In this document: positions 6,951 through 14,603 of the stretch, piece by piece
Layout: each line of letters begins with the position of its first letter
Numbering within the stretch: the stretch's first letter is position 1
Origin: Legionella genomosp. 1
GTDB lineage: Bacteria; Pseudomonadota; Gammaproteobacteria; Legionellales; Legionellaceae
DNA length: 14,603 bases
Direction of reading: 5' to 3'
NCBI GenBank assembly: GCA_945901965.1
Contig: CAMDMN010000024.1
Coordinates: 1-14,603 of the forward strand
The notes under the pieces: model-generated
Database searches by the model: none
The model's input: the letters and a program-made list of their open reading frames with translations, nothing else
What the model was told of the DNA's origin: nothing
Position numbers and translations under genes: made by a program

Positions 6951-9900
6951 CTAATTAATAACCTCACTCACTTTACCTTCATATTTTTTATTCTGTCTAT
7001 TTTCTTGCCATGTTTGGATTAATACATAAAATACTGGAACAAAAACTACGGCAAGGCAAGTAGATGCTAACATCCCACTACATACTGCGATTCCAATTGA
7101 TTTTCTGGCACTGGCCCCAGCCCCTGTTGCAAATACTAATGGTAAAACACCCATAATAAATGCAAATGATGTCATCATAATAGGACGAAACCTTGTTTTA
7201 GCACCTAAAACTGCGGATTCAATAATAGATTTTTTATCAATCAACCGATGCTCGCGTGCTACTTCAACAATTAAAATAGCATTTTTAGCGGCCAAGGCTA
7301 TTAATAATAATATACCAATTTGTGTATACATATTATTTGCAAGACCTAAAGCTTTTAACGCTAAAACTGTACCAATTAATGCTAAAGGAACACTGAGAAG
7401 AATTGCTGCGGGCGTTAACCAATTTTCATATTGACCCGCTAAGATTAAATACACTAAGACCAAGGATAAAAGAAAAATATAGTAACTCATATTTCCAGCT
7501 ACTTTTTCTTGATCAGCGGTACTTGTCCACTCATATCCTACGCCTGGTGGTAAATTATCATTGGCCAATTGTTCAAGCTTTGCAATTGATTGGCCTGAAC
7601 TATATCCCTGCCCTGAAATACCATTAATACTAGATGATGGATAAAGGTTATAAAGCGATATAATTGCAGGGCCTAGATCTCTTTTAATATCAGTTAAAGT
7701 ACCCAATGGCACCATGTCACCTGCTTTATTTTTCACATAAAAGTAACGTAGATCATCAATCGTCATACGAGATTTGGCTTCAGCTTGCACATAAACCTGA
7801 AATACCTGGCCAAATTTGGTGAAAAGATTTACATAAGAGGAACCTAAATAAGTTTGCAAAGTACCAAATGCATCACTTAAAGATACGCCTAAAGTCTCGG
7901 CTTTAGTTCTATCAATTGGTGCTAAAATTTGAGGGACAAAAGCGCGAAAAGATGTCATTAATTTCGCTATCTCAGGATAAAAAGTGCCTTTATCAATCAA
8001 TTGATCAGTTACAACCTGTAATTTTTGATAATCAAATGAACCATCTTGTACTTCTAATTGCATTTGAAATCCACCAGATAAACCTAATCCTTGAATTGGA
8101 GGAGGGACTACAACCATCACTTTAGCACTAAGTGTTGATGCTGCAATGTCATTTAATTTCTTATATAGCTCAGGTAAGCTCGCATCCTTCCCTCTTTCGC
8201 CCCAATCTTTAAACATTACATATAAAATACCTGAGTTAGAAAGACTTGCGTTATTATCCATTAAAGAAATACCATCAATGGCAATTATATTTTCAATGCC
8301 ATCAATTTTTGCGACTTTGGTTCGTAATTCATCTAAAACCGCATCGGTTCGATCTAAAGAAGCACCATCAGGTAAAAGCACATTTAAAATCATATATCCC
8401 TGATCTTCTAACGGAATAAACCCAGTAGGAACTCGGCTTAGACCAAATATAGCTATAGCTACTAGTACTAAACCAATAACACAAACTCGCCCTGGCTTTT
8501 GTACAAGTTTATCAATAAAATTTGCGTATTTAGCCTCAATTGGATTATATATTTGGTCAAACTTTCTAAAAATTATATTTTTCTTTTTATTAGGATCAAT
8601 TGGCTTAAGCCACATAGCACACTGCGTAGGCTTCAAGGTCATTGCATTAATAGCACTTATAAAAGCAGTTGCTGCAATTACCAAAGCAAATTGTGAATAC
8701 ATAGCACCAGTCAAACCAGGCATGAAACCTGCTGGAACAAATACCGCCATAAGTACTAAGGTAATACCAAGAATAGGACCAATAAGTTCTTTCATTGCTA
8801 AAATTGAAGCTTCTCTTGGTGCCATATTATGCTCGATATGACGAGAAACACCTTCAACAATTACTATCGCATCATCAACCACGATACCAATAGCCAATAC
8901 TAAAGCAAATAATGTTAGTAAATTTATAGTAAACCCTAAAGCTAACATAGCAATAAAGGCGCCGATAATTGTTACAGGTACAGTTGTTGCCGGGACCAAA
9001 GTTGCACGAAAATTTTGTAAAAAAACTAAAATAACTATTAATACTAAAATTCCTGCTTCAAATAAGGTGTGATAAACTTCACTAACAGACTCTTTGACAA
9101 ATATAGTTGTATCAAAAGGAATAGTATATTTAAGTCCTGGTGGAAATTGTTTTGACATTTTTTCAACGGTTTTACGAACCTGTTTAGCGACATCTAACGC
9201 ATTAGCTCCTGGAAGCTGATAAATTCCAATAGCAGCAGCAGGCTTTCCATTAAGCTTTGCCAGCTGATCATAGTTAGATGATCCAAGCTCAACCCGACCA
9301 ACATCTTTAATCCGCACGACTTGTGCTGTAGAGCTTGAATTTGCATTTTGATTAGAATCTGTAGCGACACTCTTAATAATTATATTGGCAAATTCCTCAG
9401 GGTCACTAAGTTGACCTGGTACATTTACTGTAAATTGATAGGCATTTTTGCCATTAGTTGGTGGAGAAGCAGTTTGTCCCGCAGTAATTTCTTTATTTTG
9501 ACTATTAATTGCTGAAGTTACATCACTAGGATTTAAAGAGTAAGAGTACATTTTTTGTGGATCAAGCCAAATCCTCATGGCATAAGAGCCTGATCCAAAA
9601 ATACCTACATTACCAACCCCAGGCAACCGCTCCAATTCATTTTGCATATTAATCGCTGCATAGTTATTAAGAAATAACCCGTCATATTCATCATGCTCTG
9701 AAGTTAGAGTAATAAATTGTAAAATTGCTGTAGACTTTTGCTGCACTAAAACACCTTGTTGCTGCACTGCTTGCGGCAACTGCGCCATCGCAGCTTGCAC
9801 ACGATTTTGCACTAAGGTTTGAGCATAATTAAGATCGGTGCCAATCTCAAAAGTTATAATTAAATTATATGCGCCATTATTAGTACTAGTAGATTGCATA

Positions 9901-10133
9901 TACAACATCTTTTCCACACCATTAACCTGCTGTTCTATTGGTAAGGCAACGGTTTTAATTAAAGATTTGGCATTTGCTCCAGGATAAGAAGTAGTAACTT
10001 GAATTGTAGGCGGCACAATGGCTGGATATTGAGCTACCGGTAATATAGCAATGGCAATAACCCCTAAAAATACCAAAAGAATTGCTATCACATTGGCTAA
10101 TACAGGCCTATCAATAAAAAATTCAGAAATCAT
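6951..10133 (-). CDS. RND multidrug efflux pump, inner-membrane subunit (AcrB/MexF-like, HAE1 family)
   Basis: A full-length 1060-residue pump (family about 1030-1060). It opens with the usual cytoplasmic helix and TM1 (MISEFFIDRPVLANVIAIL). The proton-relay residues are intact: D420-D421 in GIVVDDAIVIVE (TM4) and K950 in ALAAKNAILIVE (TM10). The signature RFRPIMMTSFAFIMGVLPL follows at about 982-1000. Large periplasmic loops lie at about 30-340 and 570-875, and the overall layout is two repeated halves. The N-terminal half resembles the MexF/OqxB branch, but substrate cannot be read from sequence. As a trimer it would use proton influx to drive extrusion through the adaptor and outer-membrane channel encoded upstream. 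Its ATG lies 2 nt after the adaptor stop, suggesting coupled translation. Last gene of the operon. Confidence 0.95.
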   Translation of the reverse strand: MISEFFIDRPVLANVIAILLVFLGVIAIAILPVAQYPAIVPPTIQVTTSYPGANAKSLIKTVALPIEQQVNGVEKMLYMQSTSTNNGAYNLIITFEIGTDLNYAQTLVQNRVQAAMAQLPQAVQQQGVLVQQKSTAILQFITLTSEHDEYDGLFLNNYAAINMQNELERLPGVGNVGIFGSGSYAMRIWLDPQKMYSYSLNPSDVTSAINSQNKEITAGQTASPPTNGKNAYQFTVNVPGQLSDPEEFANIIIKSVATDSNQNANSSSTAQVVRIKDVGRVELGSSNYDQLAKLNGKPAAAIGIYQLPGANALDVAKQVRKTVEKMSKQFPPGLKYTIPFDTTIFVKESVSEVYHTLFEAGILVLIVILVFLQNFRATLVPATTVPVTIIGAFIAMLALGFTINLLTLFALVLAIGIVVDDAIVIVEGVSRHIEHNMAPREASILAMKELIGPILGITLVLMAVFVPAGFMPGLTGAMYSQFALVIAATAFISAINAMTLKPTQCAMWLKPIDPNKKKNIIFRKFDQIYNPIEAKYANFIDKLVQKPGRVCVIGLVLVAIAIFGLSRVPTGFIPLEDQGYMILNVLLPDGASLDRTDAVLDELRTKVAKIDGIENIIAIDGISLMDNNASLSNSGILYVMFKDWGERGKDASLPELYKKLNDIAASTLSAKVMVVVPPPIQGLGLSGGFQMQLEVQDGSFDYQKLQVVTDQLIDKGTFYPEIAKLMTSFRAFVPQILAPIDRTKAETLGVSLSDAFGTLQTYLGSSYVNLFTKFGQVFQVYVQAEAKSRMTIDDLRYFYVKNKAGDMVPLGTLTDIKRDLGPAIISLYNLYPSSSINGISGQGYSSGQSIAKLEQLANDNLPPGVGYEWTSTADQEKVAGNMSYYIFLLSLVLVYLILAGQYENWLTPAAILLSVPLALIGTVLALKALGLANNMYTQIGILLLIALAAKNAILIVEVAREHRLIDKKSIIESAVLGAKTRFRPIMMTSFAFIMGVLPLVFATGAGASARKSIGIAVCSGMLASTCLAVVFVPVFYVLIQTWQENRQNKKYEGKVSEVIN

Positions 10134-10135
10134 AG

Positions 10136-11287
10136 TTAGACCTTATCATTTTTAAGAGGAGCTACACGATGTCCAGGGATTGCATTTTGCAAGCCAGAAA
10201 TAACTACTCTTTCATCAGCTAAAAGTCCTTTTGTAATAGCGCGCATACCTTGCTCCAAACCACCTAATACTACTCGCTTTACCATAACTTCATCATTTTT
10301 ATTTAAAACTAAGATATAAGCCCCAATTTGATCATAAAGAACTGCAGTATCCGGTATCGTTAATTGTGGTTTAGGTAATGAAATAGGGATTCTTATTTCC
10401 ACAAAAAGACCTGGCAATAAATTAAGATCTTTATTAGTTAAAAGCGCTCGAAACTCCATCGTTCCGGTTGATGCATTAAGGCCCGTATTTACAAAATTTA
10501 ACTGGCCCTTATGCAGAAATTTAGTTTCATTTTGCATGCGGACAAAGACAGGTATCGTTGCTAAATCTGTAGGTTTAAAATTATTAGCTTTGGCAGCTTC
10601 CCGAACTTTAATTAAATCAAGCTCACTAAGATTAAAATATACATAGATAGGATCAATCTGATCTATTGTTGCCAAATCAGTTGCTTTTCCATTACCCACT
10701 AAATTACCAGGATCAACAAGATGCCTACCGATACGACCATCAAATGGGGCAAGAACATGGGTATAACTATAGTTAATGTCAGCATCGACCTTATTAGCTA
10801 TTGCTTTATCAATTTCTCCTTGGGTTCTTTCAGTTTCTGCTCGCCATTTTTCGACATTATTAAGTGATGTTGCATTTTGCTTATACATAAGCTGTTGTCG
10901 TTTAAATTCAGATGTATTATATGCATATAGGGCTTTTTGTACGGTAACTGCAGCTTCTGCTTCTTTTAACTTTTCAAGATATGGTTCTGGCTCTATTACA
11001 AACAACTCTTTACCTTTTTTAACAAAAGTTCCATCAACAAATTCTACTTTTTCTAAATAACCTTCAATACGCGCAACTAAATTAACTGAATTATATGCAA
11101 CCATTGTACCTGTCTGAGTCACATAGGTAGTTATCGGAGTCAAAATTGGCTTATTCACCACTACCGATGGAAGTGCTTGCACTTCGGGCTTAGTAGTGGA
11201 CAATTGTTTAAGGATCCAACACAACATAATAAAAATAATAATAAACAAAACAATTTTTTTAACTGTATTTAATTTTTCAGAGTTCAT
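10136..11287 (-). CDS. RND efflux periplasmic adaptor (membrane fusion protein, AcrA/MexE-like)
   Basis: A 383-residue adaptor. Residues 11-28 form an N-terminal membrane anchor with no convincing lipobox, so it is probably held by an uncleaved helix rather than a lipid. The barrel-sandwich halves are visible as VARIEGYLEKVEFVDGTFVK (71-90) and THVLAPFDGRIG (176-187), with a helical hairpin at about 104-170 between them. Beta-barrel and membrane-proximal domains follow (PGLFVEIRI at 292-300, then TIPDTAVLYD at 310-319). It bridges the inner-membrane pump and outer-membrane factor. ATG 11287 is preferred: GGTGA (11297-11293) is 5 nt upstream. A GTG at 11296 would overlap the preceding stop as GTGA and add three residues; it cannot be excluded. 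Confidence 0.93.
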   Translation of the reverse strand: MNSEKLNTVKKIVLFIIIFIMLCWILKQLSTTKPEVQALPSVVVNKPILTPITTYVTQTGTMVAYNSVNLVARIEGYLEKVEFVDGTFVKKGKELFVIEPEPYLEKLKEAEAAVTVQKALYAYNTSEFKRQQLMYKQNATSLNNVEKWRAETERTQGEIDKAIANKVDADINYSYTHVLAPFDGRIGRHLVDPGNLVGNGKATDLATIDQIDPIYVYFNLSELDLIKVREAAKANNFKPTDLATIPVFVRMQNETKFLHKGQLNFVNTGLNASTGTMEFRALLTNKDLNLLPGLFVEIRIPISLPKPQLTIPDTAVLYDQIGAYILVLNKNDEVMVKRVVLGGLEQGMRAITKGLLADERVVISGLQNAIPGHRVAPLKNDKV

Positions 11288-11292
11288 GCTAA

Positions 11293-12849
11293 TCACCAAT
11301 TTGGTAAATAAATTTCTTCTAATTGTTTCGTTCTACTTGCCGGTGGCACGTGGTTTTGTGGCTTTAGTAAACTCCCCCAATTAGTGCGCACTGCCATTTC
11401 TTTTTTAATCTTCTCTGGAACAATATCATTACATTGTCGAATTTGCCAACCGCCACCTAAAGCACGATAAAGAGCAACTAATGCCTTGGGAATATCTCCT
11501 TTTGCAATAACTAATGACTTTTGCACCCTAAGTTCTTGTCTTTCTGCATCAAGCACTGGGGTAAAATCAGATTCCCCCTCTCGATAACGAACCATAGCTA
11601 AGTGAGTAGATTTGATAGCCGCTGTATTTGCTATACTAAGAAACCTTTCAGATTTTTTCACCTCAATAAATTGTGTAATATTATCTTGAACTTCTTGTTG
11701 CGCTTGTAATACCAAATTAAGATATTTTAATAATGCCTGTTGCAACGCTGCATCTTGAGCTCTTACAGCATTAGTTATCTGCCCATAATTTAATATTGAC
11801 CAATTTAAACTAGGGCCTGCTGAAGCGGTTCGATTCGACCAATTAAAAATCTGACTAAGGTTATTAGGCGCTATCGTATTTGCACCAAAAGCAAAAGTGC
11901 CCGCCAATGAAAGAGATGGATATAAATTAGCTTTAACAGCTCCAATAGATTCAGATTGAACAATTGCATCCATCCGTGCTTGGTATATATCAGGACGATT
12001 AATTAATGATTCTCGAGGAATACCTACGGCAACTCTTGATGGTGCCTTAGGAATACCATGTTTTTTTAGAATTAAGGCATCAATATTATTCGGTGTAGTA
12101 CCTAAAAGTACGGCTAAGGCATCTTTCTGCTTTTGTAAATTAGCGACATATTGTGGCAATGTAGATTGAGTTTCCGCAAGCTCGGTTTTTGCTTGCTCTA
12201 CATCAAGTAGACTTGCTTCACCTGCGTTAAAACGAGCTTTTGCAATTTTGTACCCCATAGCTTGAACTTTAATATTATCTTTGGTTACTTTAATCAGATT
12301 TTCTGTAGTTCTAATATCTATATATACTGTAGCGATATCAGCTGTAAGTGTTACTAAAGCAATATCATAAGCTGCGAATGATGATAAAAATGCGGCATTA
12401 TTAGCAAGGATTGCGCGGCGATATTTACCCCAAAAATCAATTTCCCAATTAGCCGAAAAACCTAAAAGCGCTGTATAAAAATTAGATGGCAAAACTTGTT
12501 GCAATGAACCACCACCAATACGGTTATAATTTAAACTTCCAATCATAGCCTGTTGTTGTGGATACAAAGCACCTACCGCTTGTGCAAGTGAAGCTCTTGC
12601 TTTTAAAACATTAACGCCTGCAGATTGCAATGATAAGTTATTTTGATAACCTTGATTAATTAAAGCAGTTAAGTTTGGATCTTTAAAAACCGCCCACCAA
12701 TTAGCATTTTTAATTCTAGTTTCTTTAACCGAGGAATCTCTTTTCAACCAATGATCAGCAACATCTTTTTTAGGCTCTTTATAATTAGGACCCACCATCA
12801 TGCAAGCGGTTAATAATAATAAAGATAATGTCGTAAGAAGCTTAAACAT
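11293..12849 (-). CDS. Outer-membrane factor lipoprotein of the RND system (NodT/OprM-like, TolC superfamily)
   Basis: A 518-residue protein. The N terminus has a lipoprotein signal with lipobox L-T-A-C (C16), followed by MVGPNYKEP, the typical opening of NodT-type outer-membrane factors. Two TolC-like repeats follow, with motifs such as NWWAVFKDPNLTALI, the ANWEIDFWGKYRR segment, LINRPDIYQARMDA, and the coiled helices near the C terminus (FLSIANTAAIKSTHLAMVRY, then ALYRALGGGWQ). The last 50 residues after GGGWQ form a polar tail. It would trimerise into the outer-membrane exit duct. First gene of the operon; its stop overlaps the possible GTG start of the adaptor. Placing the outer-membrane factor first is less common than last. 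The ribosome binding site GGAA (12864-12861) is 11 nt from ATG. No clear promoter was found upstream. Confidence 0.93.
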   Translation of the reverse strand: MFKLLTTLSLLLLTACMMVGPNYKEPKKDVADHWLKRDSSVKETRIKNANWWAVFKDPNLTALINQGYQNNLSLQSAGVNVLKARASLAQAVGALYPQQQAMIGSLNYNRIGGGSLQQVLPSNFYTALLGFSANWEIDFWGKYRRAILANNAAFLSSFAAYDIALVTLTADIATVYIDIRTTENLIKVTKDNIKVQAMGYKIAKARFNAGEASLLDVEQAKTELAETQSTLPQYVANLQKQKDALAVLLGTTPNNIDALILKKHGIPKAPSRVAVGIPRESLINRPDIYQARMDAIVQSESIGAVKANLYPSLSLAGTFAFGANTIAPNNLSQIFNWSNRTASAGPSLNWSILNYGQITNAVRAQDAALQQALLKYLNLVLQAQQEVQDNITQFIEVKKSERFLSIANTAAIKSTHLAMVRYREGESDFTPVLDAERQELRVQKSLVIAKGDIPKALVALYRALGGGWQIRQCNDIVPEKIKKEMAVRTNWGSLLKPQNHVPPASRTKQLEEIYLPNW

Positions 12850-12937
12850 ATATGCATCGATTCCATGACTAAAGTGAATGGTCCTTTATCTAAAATCACT
12901 CTATCATGTTGACATAATTATTGTAAGATCATATCTC

Positions 12938-12948
12938 GACTAATAGTC
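12938..12948. promoter_or_regulatory. Short palindrome upstream of the RND operon, possible operator
   Basis: GACTA-A-TAGTC is a perfect 5-1-5 inverted repeat about 90 nt upstream of the outer-membrane factor start. A TACAAT -10-like box lies just downstream on the minus strand. It might bind a local regulator, but it is short and no regulator gene is adjacent. Confidence 0.2.
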
Positions 12949-13150
12949 TAGCTAATATATAAAGTTTATCACCATGGTTTCATTAAACAATGTGAGACGA
13001 CTCATAAAGACTTGCATAATCAACGCTATCAAAAACTATTATCAACATATACTTTGATTACTTAAAATCAATAAAATAACCTTCTGTATTTATGGTTCAC
13101 ATAGACATCATCTTTGATATGATTCATTTAGAAATCAACTTTGGAGGACT

Positions 13151-13181
13151 GGGTCAGACCCTCGAGATTCATGGATCTGAG
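13151..13181. repeat. Two adjacent short inverted repeats
   Basis: GGGTC-A-GACCC (13151-13161) is followed at once by CTC-g-AGAT ... ATCT-GAG (13161-13181), a 7-bp stem with one bulged G and a 6-nt loop. The GC content is clearly higher than in the surroundings. This could be the remnant of a mobile repeat or a protein-binding site. No T-run follows on the + strand; on the minus strand the T-rich side lies before the stems, so it is not an intrinsic terminator. Confidence 0.35.
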
Positions 13182-13231
13182 TTAAAAAATAAGATATTTG
13201 TGGCTCATCTTTTATTGGAAGCGATTAAATA

Positions 13232-13260
13232 TTGACCGTTTTAATATTATTTTGTAGAAT
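13232..13260 (+). promoter_or_regulatory. Sigma70-type promoter of the hybrid histidine kinase
   Basis: TTGACC (13232-13237) and TAGAAT (13255-13260) are each one base from consensus and exactly 17 nt apart. Transcription would start near 13267, leaving a leader of about 23 nt before the ATG at 13290. This is the best promoter match in the window. Confidence 0.7.
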
Positions 13261-13289
13261 GATTTTAACTTAATCTTTTTGGGCATCTA

Positions 13290-14603
13290 ATGTTCTTTGA
13301 TACTTCAGCAACACCTAGAACAAAAACAGACATAAGCTACGACCAAATCGTGACCTATGCAAAATTCATCTCTGTTGAATCCAAGGCATCATACAATAAG
13401 GGAATTGGTCTTAGTCACCCAATTAACCTAATAGCCAGAACTTGCTTACACGATTTAGTTAATATAGTAATGGATATGCAGCACAGTGTAGTTAGTGAGG
13501 ATAGAGATCTCACCGGCGCAATATATTTGATTAACTATCTAGAAAAACGCTTGAAGGAAATACGTGCAATTCGTGCGCCTACTGATACCTCCATTGCTGA
13601 GGCCTTACTTACTAATAAAAAAATTATACTTGAGCCTAAACTATATTCACTTAATAGAATGTTGAGCTTTCTTATTTTTATCTCAAATAAGGATATACGG
13701 TTTGAATTAAAGCATAGATTACCTCCTAAAGTTTGCTTTACTCTCGATTGGGAGGTCCTATCACGTGTCTTCATCAATTTGGCCACTAATGCCATTAAAT
13801 CGATGGACAATGGCACAATCACTATAAACATTAGCGCAGAAATAATATCAGGGACTAACGCTAATTTCAAAATTATAGTAGATGATACAGGCAAAGGGAT
13901 CCCAAAAAGGCTACGAGAAAACATTTTTACCCTAAAGGATATCACAAGAGATGAACCATGCGGACAAGGGTTGGGCTTGCACTTTTGTAAAATGGCAATT
14001 GGTGGTGAGCTTGACGTTGACACGTTAACTGCCGAAGAAGAAACTCTTAGAGCAACCGGTGATACGACAATAATTAGTCAAAGAGAGTCCCCAGGGACAA
14101 CCTTTACAGGCAGCTTCAACTGCGAATACTTTCCAGCATCAGAAGCAAGTTATGCAGAAGAAGATTCGATCGCTAAAACAATTTTTAATATCACATCTTA
14201 CGAGCCCTTATCAAAATCAGAAACAAGTGCATTCGGCATCGATTTTGCACATGTGTGGTTAGAAAATTTTAATAATATAAAAGCGCTAGTTATAGAAGAT
14301 TCTCCAACGACCACTAGAATAATCCAAAAAGATGCGCCAAAAACATGGCAATTTAAGCCGAATGCAAATGAGTTTATGAAATCATCATTAAAGCATGATC
14401 TCGAGAGATATCAGTTTGATATTATTATCATTGATAATAACCTAGGGACTGATGCAGAATGTTCAGGATTTGAATTTGCAATAGCCGCTCGTGCCGCAGG
14501 TTTTACTACCCACATCATTATAGCTTCTGCAGATGATGACCTTCCTGAACGAATAAGCAGCATCGAAAATTGCTCATATCTTCCAAAGCCTTACACCTTC
14601 GTT
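13290..14603 (+). CDS. Soluble hybrid histidine kinase with receiver domain (partial, runs off right edge)
   Basis: An open frame of 438 codons from ATG 13290 to the window end; an in-frame stop at 13266-13268 and no other start codon between fix the start. The ribosome binding site is weak. No signal peptide or membrane helix is seen, so it is probably cytosolic. Residues about 38-93 look like a dimerisation/phosphoacceptor helix pair, with H54 in CLHDLVN as likely phosphorylation site (H43 is an alternative). The ATPase domain spans about 150-276: N box FINLATNAIKSM (161-172), G1 VDDTGKGIP (197-205), G2 GQGLGL (225-230). A receiver domain begins near 331: E336/D337, phosphoacceptor D382 in IIIIDNNLG, S413, K433 in LPKPY. 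It would signal by His-to-Asp phosphotransfer. No N-terminal sensor domain is obvious in the first 37 residues. More domains may follow beyond the edge. Confidence 0.88.
   Translation, partial: MFFDTSATPRTKTDISYDQIVTYAKFISVESKASYNKGIGLSHPINLIARTCLHDLVNIVMDMQHSVVSEDRDLTGAIYLINYLEKRLKEIRAIRAPTDTSIAEALLTNKKIILEPKLYSLNRMLSFLIFISNKDIRFELKHRLPPKVCFTLDWEVLSRVFINLATNAIKSMDNGTITINISAEIISGTNANFKIIVDDTGKGIPKRLRENIFTLKDITRDEPCGQGLGLHFCKMAIGGELDVDTLTAEEETLRATGDTTIISQRESPGTTFTGSFNCEYFPASEASYAEEDSIAKTIFNITSYEPLSKSETSAFGIDFAHVWLENFNNIKALVIEDSPTTTRIIQKDAPKTWQFKPNANEFMKSSLKHDLERYQFDIIIIDNNLGTDAECSGFEFAIAARAAGFTTHIIIASADDDLPERISSIENCSYLPKPYTFV

Larger units (their letters stand above)
12850..13289. other. Gene-free divergent region between the RND operon and the histidine kinase
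   Basis: This 440-bp AT-rich stretch lies between two divergently transcribed units. It carries the kinase promoter near its right end, a small palindrome near the RND side, and a hairpin pair at 13151-13181. Short frames, such as one of 47 codons from 13093, have no ribosome binding site and resemble nothing I know, so I do not call them genes. A TTGACA at 12909-12914 lacks a good -10 box. Confidence 0.6.

Noticed and set aside
8146..8403. Plus-strand open frame of 85 codons
   Set aside because: Antisense to the RND pump gene; no ribosome binding site or family resemblance.
10776..11060. Plus-strand open frame of 94 codons
   Set aside because: Antisense to the RND adaptor gene, which is clearly coding on the other strand.
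12909..12937. Perfect TTGACA as a possible + strand promoter
   Set aside because: The hexamer 17 nt downstream is TATCTC, a poor -10, and the kinase has a much better promoter at 13232-13260.
13093..13236. Small + strand frame of 47 codons before the kinase
   Set aside because: No ribosome binding site, no known family, and its stop overlaps the -35 box of a good promoter.
13535..14023. Minus-strand open frame of 162 codons
   Set aside because: It lies antisense inside the hybrid histidine kinase, whose + strand frame shows DHp, N-box, G1, G2 and receiver motifs. The minus-strand translation has no recognisable features.

Overview
The window is AT-rich gammaproteobacterial DNA, most likely from the order Legionellales (the Legionella/Coxiella group). 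The main reason is a complete three-gene operon in the order enhA-enhB-enhC. This 'enhanced entry' locus is known from Legionella pneumophila and Coxiella burnetii. Short palindromic intergenic repeats, a toxin-antitoxin pair and the start of a eukaryotic-like protein kinase gene fit that setting. The genus cannot be fixed from the sequence.

Layout, left to right. Positions 1-72 (minus strand) hold the first 24 codons of a probable protein kinase that runs off the left edge. Positions 196-363 hold a nested palindromic repeat element. Positions 369-794 (minus) encode an unrecognised 141-residue protein. Positions 889-5817 (minus) are the enh operon: EnhA, an exported L,D-transpeptidase-like protein; EnhB, a small exported protein; and EnhC, a very large exported Sel1-repeat protein. 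enhA and enhB overlap by 4 nt, and 25 nt separate enhB from enhC. Positions 6030-6597 (minus) are a BrnT/BrnA-like toxin-antitoxin pair with a perfect palindrome just upstream. Positions 6598-6950 are gene-free and contain a degenerate intergenic repeat.

Positions 6951-12849 (minus) are a complete tripartite RND efflux operon, transcribed in the order outer-membrane factor, periplasmic adaptor, inner-membrane pump. The genes are separated by only a few bases or overlap slightly, so the three subunits are very probably made together. No transcriptional regulator gene sits beside it inside the window. Positions 12850-13289 are gene-free, apart from a small hairpin cluster and a good sigma70-type promoter. 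That promoter reads rightwards into a soluble hybrid histidine kinase (13290 to the right edge, 438 codons visible), which has DHp, ATPase and receiver domains.

How the genes fit together: EnhA, EnhB and EnhC all carry export signals and probably act on or around periplasmic peptidoglycan. In Legionella, EnhC is reported to restrain the lytic transglycosylase Slt and so limit release of immune-stimulating muropeptides. The RND pump exports small molecules or drugs across both membranes. The divergent hybrid kinase is a signalling protein of unknown input; its position next to the pump operon does not by itself prove that it controls it.
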